DNA of 64,000 bases from an uncultured Bacillota bacterium (GTDB lineage Bacteria; Bacillota_I; Bacilli_A; Erysipelotrichales; Erysipelotrichaceae). Below, piece after piece: positions 44,119 to 52,180 of this stretch (the first letter of the stretch is position 1; each line of letters opens with the position of its first letter). The translations under genes and the position numbers were made by a program. The notes under the pieces were generated by a model. The model ran no database searches. It saw nothing but the letters and a program-made list of their open reading frames with translations, and was not told where the DNA came from. The stretch spans positions 1 through 64,000 of the forward strand of contig CASFYR010000002.1 in NCBI GenBank assembly GCA_949298975.1, in the 5' to 3' direction.

Positions 44119-44143
44119 ATGTGCTAATTATTAGTTTAGAATT

Positions 44144-44177
44144 ATATCGGCTATTACGGGTAGCCGATATTTTTTAT
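44144..44177 (+). terminator. Transketolase terminator
   Basis: ATATCGGCTA (44144-44153), loop TTACGGG, TAGCCGATAT (44161-44170), then TTTTT. Ten-base perfect stem. Confidence 0.92.
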
Positions 44178-44905
44178 AAGATGGTCACTTTGCATGAATA
44201 AGGATATAGTGCCGGATTATGGCTATATAGTATGGTTTTTATGCCTCTACGAGATGAAAAAATCAGTTATTTACCGTTATCCGAGACAGTTAGGTGCAAT
44301 GTTTTTTGCACGGCTTATTCAAAATGTGGGGAAATTGGTCAATAGTTATGTATAACTTTAATTTTTCTTGCAGTTATGTTAAAATTCAACAGTAGGAAAT
44401 CTGTTTTTGTTGTTCCTATTGTGGTGGTTAAAGGAGATTTTAGAGTCAGAAAAAAGACCATACAAATACTGTTTTGAATAGATGTTCATTTGCTTGACGG
44501 ATAGGTTTGACAAAGGTTTGTGTCGATGAAATAAAAATGGTTAGCGAAAGAATTAAAGTTAGCGTTGTGCTTGTTGGAAACACAAACAATTTGCGGCAGA
44601 CTTTTCTTAACTCGTTTGTGATTCATGATTCCTGATCATTGCCATTAGATGTATTTAACAGATCGGATATACTATCACTATACTTAATTTGAAACAATTT
44701 TGGCACATAGAAGATGAGATGCAGGAAAACGACAAGAAATCTGAAAATAAGAGGAAAAATCTTTTGCCGAATTTTATAGATTATTTAATATGGATCTTTG
44801 TACATGTGGGTGAGCAAAAAGTTTTATATTGATGAGATTTTAATACTTTGAGGGGGATTATAAAGATGAGAGTACACATGGATATAGAATACGGGAGGGC
44901 GAAGA
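44178..44905 (+). promoter_or_regulatory. Long leader and promoter region of the Cps cassette
   Basis: About 730 bases without a convincing gene. An extended -10 box TGTTAAAAT (44377-44385) would start a transcript near 44392 with a leader of about 510 bases; just after it TAGGAA (44394-44399) can pair with TTCCTA downstream. A second possible promoter is TTAACA (44655-44660), 18 bp, TATACT (44679-44684). GTGCAA/TTGCAC near 44293-44309 is another hairpin. A 37-codon frame (44719-44832) has no ribosome site and is left out. A leader this long upstream of a polysaccharide gene set may hold an RNA regulator; none of the known families was recognised. Confidence 0.5.
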
Positions 44906-45865
44906 GTGAAAAAAATAGCGATATTTGGATTAGTTAGCGTCCTTTGCGCGGTTGCGGTTGGTCTGACGATTTTTGGTCTTGATAAACAGAACCCAGTTAT
45001 TAGTCTAAAAGATAATAACCCGACAATCAGTTGCGAAACTACTTTTGAATCATTGCTGGACAATGTGAGTGCCACTGATAAAAATGGTATTAAGGAACTA
45101 TTTATCGAGGAAAAAAGTTTAGCAGAGATCATTGAGAAGTCGCGGTTTACTTATGTGGCGATCGATGGCAAGAACAATGTTTCCAAAAAAGAGGTCTATG
45201 TCAATATTCCCGATGAAGTTAAAAATAAAAAAATCAGTGTTTTAAAGGAATTGGTCTTGCCGCTTGGCGAGGAGTTTAGGGCGGAAGAATATTTCAGCAT
45301 TACTAACGAATGCGGTACTTCATTTGACGATATTATTAAAGTTACCGGTTTGAATACCAAAGTAGCAGGAGATTATGAGATTACCGTTTCGGCGATAAAT
45401 GATACTTATACCGAACCTCTAGTAGTTGTTATGAAAGTCGCCGATCTAGAAAGCCCTCGAATAATATTAAAAGCGACTGAATTCGAACTTGAATACGGGC
45501 AAAATCTATACTTTAACGATGTCGTTGAAAGGTTTGAAGACAATAAAGATTCGTTTGAATATTTAAAGGAAAACATGCAGGTCGATTCAAATGTTAATAT
45601 TTACCTTGCGGGCGAGTATCATATAAAATATACTATAATGGATAGCGATGGTAATATAGCTACCGCCGAAGTAAAAGTAACGGTCAAGGCTGAGGAGAAA
45701 CCGGTTGAACCATCTGAACCAACCGGCCCGTCTGTTCCAAATGAACCAACCGTTCCAAGCGAACCGGAGACCCCTAACGAACCGGAGCAACCTTCACAGC
45801 CAGAAGAACCGGAGCAACCAGAAGAACCAGTCGAACCGGATACCCCGACGGATCCAGCAGAATAA
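44906..45865 (+). CDS. Secreted protein with Ig-like domains and Pro/Glu-rich tail
   Basis: 319 aa from GTG 44906, which has GGGAGG seven bases upstream. N-terminal signal or membrane anchor (about 3-23), then three Ig-like, DUF5011-type domains of about 75 residues each (VISLKDNNPTISCE..., VLPLGEEFRAEEYFSI..., IILKATEFELEYGQNLYF...), ending with a long EP-rich tail from about residue 258 (EPSEPTGPSVPNEP type repeats). No LPxTG sorting motif and no second membrane segment are present. The AGGAGG of the next gene lies within its last bases. Its place in front of the Cps kinase genes suggests a surface role linked to polysaccharide assembly, which is inference. Confidence 0.8.
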   Translation: MKKIAIFGLVSVLCAVAVGLTIFGLDKQNPVISLKDNNPTISCETTFESLLDNVSATDKNGIKELFIEEKSLAEIIEKSRFTYVAIDGKNNVSKKEVYVNIPDEVKNKKISVLKELVLPLGEEFRAEEYFSITNECGTSFDDIIKVTGLNTKVAGDYEITVSAINDTYTEPLVVVMKVADLESPRIILKATEFELEYGQNLYFNDVVERFEDNKDSFEYLKENMQVDSNVNIYLAGEYHIKYTIMDSDGNIATAEVKVTVKAEEKPVEPSEPTGPSVPNEPTVPSEPETPNEPEQPSQPEEPEQPEEPVEPDTPTDPAE

Positions 45866-45874
45866 GGAGGCCAA

Positions 45875-46591
45875 ATGGAGAATAACGAAGAATATGTGAG
45901 CATAGATCTCAGCAGAGTACTAGAAATAGTTAAAAAGAATCTGATATGGTTTATCGTTGTTATTTTATTAGTTAGTACCGCCGCTTTTGTCGGTACTAAG
46001 ATGTTGCTTAAAAAAACATACAGTGCTACGGCAACTATCATTATCGTTCAGAAGAACGATAATAGCAGCAGTAGCGTTACTTACAATGATGTACAGCTGT
46101 CACAAAAACTGGTAGCTACTTATACGCAAATCTTAACCAGTGAAGCGATCAATGATACAGTTGTAGCTAATCTGGGTTTAGATAAAGAAGATATCACTTC
46201 TAAAGAATTACAAAGCATTGTCAGTGTCAATGCTGCTAATAATACTGAGGTAATGAACATTACCGCAAAAACCAATGACCCAAAGCTTAGTGCTGATATC
46301 GCAAACGAAGTCGTCAGCGTTTTCCAACAAAAGATTTATGACATTATGCAGATTGAAAATGTTACAATTTTGAACAACGCTAAAGTTCCAACTGTTCCAA
46401 GCGGTCCAAGCGCAACAAAAAATACGGCTATCGGCGCAGCAATCGGAATCATGATTTGCGGTGCTTATACGGTTATTAAGGTCTTGACTGATACGAAAGT
46501 AAAAACTGAAGAAGAGGTTAAGAAGATTTTTGATTATCCAATTATTGGGGTAATACCGGAATTTGATGCTGAAGAAGGAGGTAAGAAATAA
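45875..46591 (+). CDS. Chain-length/kinase modulator, Wzz (YveK/CapA) family
   Basis: 238 aa. Two membrane segments (about 25-45 and 178-198) around an extracellular Wzz domain, with the cytoplasmic C-terminus (KTEEEVKKIFDYPIIGVIPEFD) that activates CpsD-type kinases. It regulates export and polymer length of capsular or exopolysaccharide. ATG has AGGAGG seven bases upstream and its stop overlaps the cpsD start. Confidence 0.94.
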   Translation: MENNEEYVSIDLSRVLEIVKKNLIWFIVVILLVSTAAFVGTKMLLKKTYSATATIIIVQKNDNSSSSVTYNDVQLSQKLVATYTQILTSEAINDTVVANLGLDKEDITSKELQSIVSVNAANNTEVMNITAKTNDPKLSADIANEVVSVFQQKIYDIMQIENVTILNNAKVPTVPSGPSATKNTAIGAAIGIMICGAYTVIKVLTDTKVKTEEEVKKIFDYPIIGVIPEFDAEEGGKK

Positions 46592-47289
46592 TGGCTGAAC
46601 CAACAAAGAGTTTAGTAACGATGAACGATCCTGCTTCCGCTGCAGCTGAAGCTTTTAGACAATTGAGAACTAATATTACTTTGAGAGATTTTGATAAGAA
46701 AATAAAAGTTATAAATGTTATTTCAACCGGTCCGCAGGAGTCTAAAAGTACTACAACCCTGAATTTGGCCTACACTTATTCCCAGCTGGGCCGCAGAGTA
46801 TTGGTTATTGATATGGATTTACGTTTGCCTTCTATTCACAAAAAATTAAATTTGCGCAATAAAGTAGGCATAACCGATGTAATCGGTGGACAATGCCGTT
46901 TTGAATCGGCGGTTAATAACTATGCGCCAAACTTTGATGTGTTGACTTCTGGCACGAAAGTGCCGTTTGCTTCAGAGTTTGTTCAGTCTAAAGCATTGAA
47001 AGATTTTTTGGAAAGCCTTAAATTAAAGTATAGCTTGATTTTGATCGATTGCCCGCCAGTAGGGCTTGTTACTGATGGGGTAATTGCTTCAGGATTATGC
47101 GACGGTACGGTTTTATGTTTGGCTAGCGGTAAAAATGAAAGAAAAGAGTTAGAAAGAACCAAAGATATATTGGAACAGATGCAAGTCAATGTACTTGGCA
47201 TAGTGATGACCCGTATGCCGCAGATGAAAAAATATTATGGCTCTTATGGCGGTTATTACGGTTCAAGCAAAAAAGGTAAGAAGAAATGA
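46591..47289 (+). CDS. CpsD/CapB bacterial tyrosine kinase
   Basis: 232 aa. P-loop near 53-58 reads STGPQESKSTT, in which the usual Gly before Lys is Ser. Walker A' VIDMDLRLPSIHK and Walker B LILIDCPPVGLVTDG are intact. The C-terminal tail is tyrosine-rich (KKYYGSYGGYYGSS), the autophosphorylated cluster. It phosphorylates itself and works with the Wzz protein before it and the CpsB phosphatase after it, overlapping by 4 bases. Confidence 0.94.
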   Translation: MAEPTKSLVTMNDPASAAAEAFRQLRTNITLRDFDKKIKVINVISTGPQESKSTTTLNLAYTYSQLGRRVLVIDMDLRLPSIHKKLNLRNKVGITDVIGGQCRFESAVNNYAPNFDVLTSGTKVPFASEFVQSKALKDFLESLKLKYSLILIDCPPVGLVTDGVIASGLCDGTVLCLASGKNERKELERTKDILEQMQVNVLGIVMTRMPQMKKYYGSYGGYYGSSKKGKKK

Positions 47290-48041
47290 TAGATATTCAT
47301 AATCATCTGATGTTTAAAGTCGATGATGGTAGTCGATCGTTTATAGAATCTTTTAAATTATTGCAAGATGCCGCCGAGGAAGGAATAACGGACATTATAT
47401 TAACTCCCCATTATATTCACAACGGTGAATATCGTGTAAAAAAAGAGGTGTTAGAACGGGTTTTGCCCGTATTTCAGCAGCAATTGGTTAAGGAAAGAAT
47501 AAATATCAGGCTCTATTTAGGGAATGAATTGTATATTCATAAAGACTTGGATATTTTGCTTGGTGAGGGCACATGCTGTTCGCTCAATGGAAGCCGTTAC
47601 GTTCTGGTCGAATTTTCTTTCGGCGAATATAAAAAGGATTATGACGAAGCTTTGTATAACCTTAAAATAATGGGCTATGAAGTTATTATTGCCCATCCCG
47701 AAAGGTATTTGTATGTGAAAAAAGATCCTTCGTTTGTAAAGCGGTGGGTTGATGAAGGTTATTTACTGCAAGTAAATCAGAATGCTTTCAACAAAAAGGA
47801 AAAGCATATGGTGTATGATTGGATAGCTAAGGGGTATGTTTATTTCGTAGCCAGTGACGCTCATAACGAGAATCGTCCGTGCACGCTGATTGGTGCTTAT
47901 CAAGAAGTGACGAGTAAGTTTGACGACAAGCTTGCCAAAACAATTTTTGTGGATAATCCCCGAAGAATTATTAAAAATCAAAATATTGACTGTATGCCTA
48001 ATTATAAAAAGACAATCTTTGGGTATAAAAGAATTGACTAA
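47286..48041 (+). CDS. CpsB/YwqE tyrosine-protein phosphatase (PHP domain)
   Basis: 251 aa. PHP-type metallophosphatase: IDIHNHLM (2-9), DIILTPHYIHNGEY near 36-50, IAHPERYLYV near 132 and VASDAHNENRPC near 195, the metal ligands. It removes phosphate from the CpsD tyrosine cluster. End of the cassette; no glycosyltransferase, flippase or polymerase gene follows. Confidence 0.94.
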   Translation: MIDIHNHLMFKVDDGSRSFIESFKLLQDAAEEGITDIILTPHYIHNGEYRVKKEVLERVLPVFQQQLVKERINIRLYLGNELYIHKDLDILLGEGTCCSLNGSRYVLVEFSFGEYKKDYDEALYNLKIMGYEVIIAHPERYLYVKKDPSFVKRWVDEGYLLQVNQNAFNKKEKHMVYDWIAKGYVYFVASDAHNENRPCTLIGAYQEVTSKFDDKLAKTIFVDNPRRIIKNQNIDCMPNYKKTIFGYKRID

Positions 48042-48049
48042 TATTAATT

Positions 48050-48078
48050 ACGGAACCTTAATCGGTTCCGTTTTATCA
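48050..48078. terminator. Bidirectional terminator, CpsB / Cof hydrolase
   Basis: ACGGAACC (48050-48057), loop TTAATC, GGTTCCGT (48064-48071), then TTT. On the other strand it serves the convergent Cof gene, whose stop is at 48076. Confidence 0.88.
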
Positions 48079-48873
48079 TATTATGTCAAAGTGGTTTAAT
48101 GTGTTATAGACACCATTATCGCCGCAGTTGGTTGTGATGTAGTCGGCCACGGCCTTGACATTGTCGCCGGCATTGCCCATTGCTACGCCGATTCCGGCTT
48201 TTTTGATCATGTCGATATCGTTTTCGCTGTCGCCAAATACCATTACTTCCTCCATTGCAATACCCAATAGTTCAGCAACATATCTGATTCCGCTGGCTTT
48301 GGATGCTTTCTTGGAATAGCATTCCATCGCTCCCTTATAAGCATGGACCCATTCAACTTCCGGGGTTGCGTTAGCGAAACGCTCCAGATCTTCATCATCG
48401 CTGATCGCAAAACAGCCCAGCGGCATGCCATGATCCAGATGATAGTTGCGTTCTCGTTCGTAATTCAATTCCAGTTTTGGATATAACTTGCCGGTATATA
48501 CCCTGACATAATCTTCAAAGCGGTTGTATACCGCAATGGCTTTTTCAAATTTATATCCCATCGCAATGTTAAGCTGCAAACCGGTATCGAGCAGTTTATG
48601 GAAGTGCTCTTCTCTGATCGTCGTTTTGTGGATCGTATTAAAATTTCCGTCGGTCAAAAGCGCTCCGTTGACCGTAACATAATAATCGGTCTTGACGCTA
48701 TGCAGAATACATTCCGGGATAAAATAAGGACAGCGGCCGGTAGCGATCATGATCTTACCCCCGCGATCCTCAAACTCTTTGATGGCCAGTTTGGTCGAGT
48801 CCTCAATGTCTTTTGCTCCCCTTGGCAAAATTGTTCCGTCGATGTCGAACGCTATTAATTTTATCTTTTCCAT
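48076..48873 (-). CDS. Cof-type HAD hydrolase
   Basis: 265 aa. Nucleophile FDIDGTILP (9-17), motif 2 in MIATGRCP near 40, GDSENDIDMIKKAGIGVAMGNA near 215. Cof proteins dephosphorylate sugar or flavin phosphates. The start ATG at 48873 follows TATAAT with a leader of one base, so the mRNA is probably leaderless. Confidence 0.93.
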   Translation of the reverse strand: MEKIKLIAFDIDGTILPRGAKDIEDSTKLAIKEFEDRGGKIMIATGRCPYFIPECILHSVKTDYYVTVNGALLTDGNFNTIHKTTIREEHFHKLLDTGLQLNIAMGYKFEKAIAVYNRFEDYVRVYTGKLYPKLELNYERERNYHLDHGMPLGCFAISDDEDLERFANATPEVEWVHAYKGAMECYSKKASKASGIRYVAELLGIAMEEVMVFGDSENDIDMIKKAGIGVAMGNAGDNVKAVADYITTNCGDNGVYNTLNHFDII

Positions 48874-48880
48874 GGTTCAT

Positions 48881-48886
48881 ATTATA
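48881..48886 (-). promoter_or_regulatory. -10 box, leaderless promoter of the Cof hydrolase
   Basis: Minus-strand TATAAT, seven bases before ATG 48873. Confidence 0.6.
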
Positions 48887-48935
48887 CTACATTAATTATG
48901 AAAATATCAGTTGTTACAAAACCGCTTTAAAATGG

Positions 48936-48941
48936 TATAAT
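48936..48941 (+). promoter_or_regulatory. Extended -10 box, near-leaderless promoter of ecfA1
   Basis: TGGTATAAT with +1 near 48948, between two in-frame ATGs (48945 and 48951). Divergent from the Cof promoter 50 bases away. Confidence 0.55.
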
Positions 48942-48950
48942 GTTATGGTT

Positions 48951-49778
48951 ATGGAAATAATTGAAGTAAAAAATGTCTCATTCGCCTATACCAAAGATAT
49001 CGTCGCTTTGAATGATGTATCCTTTAGGGTACAGAAGGGTTCATATACGACGATCGTCGGGCATAATGGCTCGGGCAAAAGCACGATAGCTAAGCTTTTA
49101 GCCGGTCTTTTGGCGCCGTCTAAAGGAGCGATTCATATCGGTGGCGAGATCCTGGACATCAATAATACAGCCAAGATCCGCAATCAGTTAGGCATAGTTT
49201 TCCAGAACCCGGACAATCAGTTTATCGGATCGACGGTTAGGGATGATATTGCCTTCGGTCTGGAGAATCATTGCGTTGCACCGGAAAGAATGGATGAGAT
49301 CATCGATCGTTTCAGCGAATTTGTCAATATGAAAGATTATCTTGACCGGGAACCGAATAATCTATCCGGCGGTCAGAAACAGCGGGTCGCAATCGCCGGG
49401 GTTTTGGCAATGGGGCCGGAGATTATTATTTTTGATGAAGCTACCAGTATGCTGGATCCTAAAGGCAAGGCGGAGATCAAAAAACTGATATACAGTTTGC
49501 ACGCTGATAAACAATTAACGATCGTATCAATAACACATGATATCGAAGAAGCTCTGAAGAGCGATCATACGATCGTTATGAACAAGGGTCAAGTTTTTAT
49601 GGACGATCACCCGTGCAATATTTTTAAGGAAGAAGAGAAGCTGCATTCGATCGGGCTTGACATTCCTTTTACTTACAAGGTAGCTAATGAATTAAGAAAA
49701 GCCGGTTACGATGTCGGCTGTTTAGACTCAATGGAAGGATTGGTGAGGGCAATATGTCAATTAAATTCACGAATCTAA
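48951..49778 (+). CDS. ecfA1: ECF transporter ATPase subunit A1
   Basis: 275 aa from ATG 48951; the other ATG at 48945 would precede the expected +1. Walker A GHNGSGKS at 37-44, Q-loop FQNPDNQF typical of EcfA, signature LSGGQKQRVAI near 141, Walker B IIFDEATSMLDPK near 162. Forms the energising part of an ECF vitamin transporter with EcfA2 and EcfT; the S-component lies elsewhere. It overlaps ecfA2 by 25 bases. Confidence 0.95.
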   Translation: MEIIEVKNVSFAYTKDIVALNDVSFRVQKGSYTTIVGHNGSGKSTIAKLLAGLLAPSKGAIHIGGEILDINNTAKIRNQLGIVFQNPDNQFIGSTVRDDIAFGLENHCVAPERMDEIIDRFSEFVNMKDYLDREPNNLSGGQKQRVAIAGVLAMGPEIIIFDEATSMLDPKGKAEIKKLIYSLHADKQLTIVSITHDIEEALKSDHTIVMNKGQVFMDDHPCNIFKEEEKLHSIGLDIPFTYKVANELRKAGYDVGCLDSMEGLVRAICQLNSRI

Positions 49779-50605
49779 GTCATATTTACGATAAGGAAAT
49801 GCCTTATGCTTTTGCGGCATTAAAGAATATTGATCTTTCGATCGAAGAAGGCAAGATTACCGCGATCATCGGTGAGACCGGCAGCGGCAAATCGACGATG
49901 GTGCAGCATCTCAACGCCTTGCTTTTACCAAGTGACGGGGAACTGGCAATTGCCGGATATACGATCAAAGCGAACGAAAAAACCAAAGGTCTGAAAAAAT
50001 TAAGACAAAAAGTCGGCCTAGTGTTCCAATTCAGCGAATACCAGTTGTTTGAAGAAACGATCTTAAAAGATGTGGCTTTTGGCCCGAAAAATTTTGGCGC
50101 CGATGAAAAAGAGGCGGCAGAAAGAGCGAAAGCGGCCTTAAAACTCGTAGGGATCGAAGAAGAATGCTATGAGCGCAGTCCTTTGGATCTCAGCGGCGGT
50201 CAGAAGCGGCGGGTTGCGATTGCCGGTATTTTGGCGATGGATCCTTCGATTATTGTTTTGGATGAACCGACGGCAGGGCTTGACCCCAGAGGATCAGCTG
50301 AAATGATCGCTCTGTTTTGTCATCTGAACCGCGATCTTGGCAAAACGATCATCCTTGTTACTCATGATAACGAGGTGGTCTATCATCATAGCGACAATGT
50401 CGTTTTGCTGCAAAAAGGTGAAGTTGTTTTGAGCATGCCGACCCGGGATTTTTTTGATGATGATGAACGGTTGGAAAGGTATCATATCATCAAACCGCAG
50501 ATCATTGCCTTAAGGCAAATGCTGAATGAAAAGGGCTTTGATCTTGGCAAAGATGTCCGTGACATTAAGACTTTGAGCGAAAGAGTGGTGGCTCATTATG
50601 AATAA
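49754..50605 (+). CDS. ecfA2: ECF transporter ATPase subunit A2
   Basis: 283 aa. Walker A GETGSGKST at 40-48, FQFSEYQLFEETI, signature LSGGQKRRVAIAG, Walker B IVLDEPTAGLDPRG. Heterodimer partner of EcfA1. Its start overlaps ecfA1 and its stop overlaps the ecfT start. Confidence 0.95.
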   Translation: MSIKFTNLSHIYDKEMPYAFAALKNIDLSIEEGKITAIIGETGSGKSTMVQHLNALLLPSDGELAIAGYTIKANEKTKGLKKLRQKVGLVFQFSEYQLFEETILKDVAFGPKNFGADEKEAAERAKAALKLVGIEEECYERSPLDLSGGQKRRVAIAGILAMDPSIIVLDEPTAGLDPRGSAEMIALFCHLNRDLGKTIILVTHDNEVVYHHSDNVVLLQKGEVVLSMPTRDFFDDDERLERYHIIKPQIIALRQMLNEKGFDLGKDVRDIKTLSERVVAHYE

Positions 50606-51398
50606 TATCGTTTTTGGCAAGTATCTGCCTTTAAATACCGTCATTCATAATCTTGATCCCAGAGCCAAGATTATCGCCATGTTCTTTGTATTGATCGCTG
50701 TTTTTTTACCGGCCGGTTTTATAGGTTATGGTATTATCGCTTTGGCTTTGGCGGCAGTTATTGTGCTGGCCAAGATCAATTTCCGGTTTATCATCAAAGC
50801 TTTCAAACCGATGATATTTATGATGATCTTTCTTTTGATCATTAATATCCTCAGTTATAAGGACGGCGTTTTGCTATTAAGTTTTGGTTTTATTTCGGTT
50901 TATTCCAGTGCCCTAATCCAGACTTTGTATATCGTTATTCGTTTGATTTTAATGATCATGACAACAACCATTCTGACTTTTACGAGCAAACCGCTGGATC
51001 TGACTTTGGGCATTGAATACATGCTTACCCCGCTTAAACGCTTTAATTTCCCGGCTCATGAGATCGCTATGATCATTTCGATCGCTTTGCGCTTTATTCC
51101 TACGATCATCGAAGAGACGGCCAGAATCATGAATTCGCAAAAATCAAGAGGCGTTGATTTTGAAGAAGGTAAACTCAAGGAAAAAGTCGTAGCGATCGTT
51201 TCGTTGATCGTACCGTTATTCTCGGTCGCTTTCCAAAGAGCGGATGATCTGGCGGACGCCATGGAGGCCCGCGGCTATGTCCCCGGGGCGAAGCGAACCC
51301 GCTATAAGCAATTATGTTATCACCAAAGCGATTATGTATTGCTGGCATCATCTTTGATTTTGCTGGGCAGCCTTGTCGCGATCAGTATAGTCTTATGA
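50598..51398 (+). CDS. ecfT: ECF transporter transmembrane subunit T
   Basis: 266 aa with about six membrane segments and the coupling-helix motif AMEARGYVPGAKRTRYKQL near 220-240 (ARG signature that contacts the ATPases). Stop TGA overlaps the truA ATG in ATGA. Confidence 0.95.
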   Translation: MNNIVFGKYLPLNTVIHNLDPRAKIIAMFFVLIAVFLPAGFIGYGIIALALAAVIVLAKINFRFIIKAFKPMIFMMIFLLIINILSYKDGVLLLSFGFISVYSSALIQTLYIVIRLILMIMTTTILTFTSKPLDLTLGIEYMLTPLKRFNFPAHEIAMIISIALRFIPTIIEETARIMNSQKSRGVDFEEGKLKEKVVAIVSLIVPLFSVAFQRADDLADAMEARGYVPGAKRTRYKQLCYHQSDYVLLASSLILLGSLVAISIVL

Positions 51399-52180
51399 GA
51401 TACAAGTGTATAATATCGTATGATGGCAGGAATTATGTCGGATTTCAATCACAGATCAATGGCATCGCCATCCAGGATGTGATTGAAGCCAAATTGGCCG
51501 TTATCCTGCAAAGACCGCTCAAAATTGTCATGTCGTCAAGGACTGACGCCAAAGTTCATGCGTTAGGACAGGTCTTCCATTTCGATATTGACCGCCAGCT
51601 TGATCTGTATCGTTTCAAAGGCAGTCTTAACTCGCTTTTGCCTGATGATATTTATCTAAAATCGATTGAACCGGTTGATGATGATTTTCATGCCCGTTAC
51701 AGTGTTAAGGCTAAGAAATATCGCTATCTGATCAATACCGGTGAGCATGACGTCTTTTTGAGCGGCCGGGTATATGATTGTTATTTCAAGCTGGATATGG
51801 CTGTTTTTAGGAAGACCGCCGAGCTGTTTTTAGGATATCATGATTTCGGTTCGTTTAATACGTCAACCTATGACGAAGTAAAAGATCAGCACCGGACGAT
51901 CTATGCTGTCGATATCAAAAACAAAGGGGATCTTATTATCGTGGATATTATTGGCGATGGATTTTTACGGCACATGGTGCGGATGCTTGTCGGCACGATG
52001 ATCGATACCGCCCGTGGTCAGAAAGACATTGCTGATGTTAAAAGGATGCTGACGCATCCTGATAAAAGATATCATGTTTATAATATCAGCCCCGAAGGTC
52101 TGTATTTACTGGAAGTATATTACTCGCAAACATATCCGGTTTGGCTAAAACCTTCCATAGTCAATTCCAGGGAAATGTAA
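51395..52180 (+). CDS. truA: tRNA pseudouridine(38-40) synthase
   Basis: 261 aa. Catalytic Asp in SSRTDAKVHALGQ near 50-62, LLPDDIYLK, FHARYSVKAKKYRYLI and FLRHMVRMLVGT. Modifies uridines in the anticodon arm. ATG 51395 fixed by the ecfT stop overlap; the frame open further upstream lies inside ecfT. The last 20 residues run past the usual TruA end, so that the 3' end overlaps a convergent lipoprotein gene by 61 bases. Confidence 0.95.
   Translation: MRYKCIISYDGRNYVGFQSQINGIAIQDVIEAKLAVILQRPLKIVMSSRTDAKVHALGQVFHFDIDRQLDLYRFKGSLNSLLPDDIYLKSIEPVDDDFHARYSVKAKKYRYLINTGEHDVFLSGRVYDCYFKLDMAVFRKTAELFLGYHDFGSFNTSTYDEVKDQHRTIYAVDIKNKGDLIIVDIIGDGFLRHMVRMLVGTMIDTARGQKDIADVKRMLTHPDKRYHVYNISPEGLYLLEVYYSQTYPVWLKPSIVNSREM

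Noticed and set aside
44719-44832. 37-codon frame in the Cps leader
   Set aside because: No ribosome site, no recognised motif, and short enough to occur by chance.
51314-51394. Extension of truA into ecfT
   Set aside because: The ATGA stop-start overlap and the family N-terminus RYKCIISYDG fix the start at 51395.
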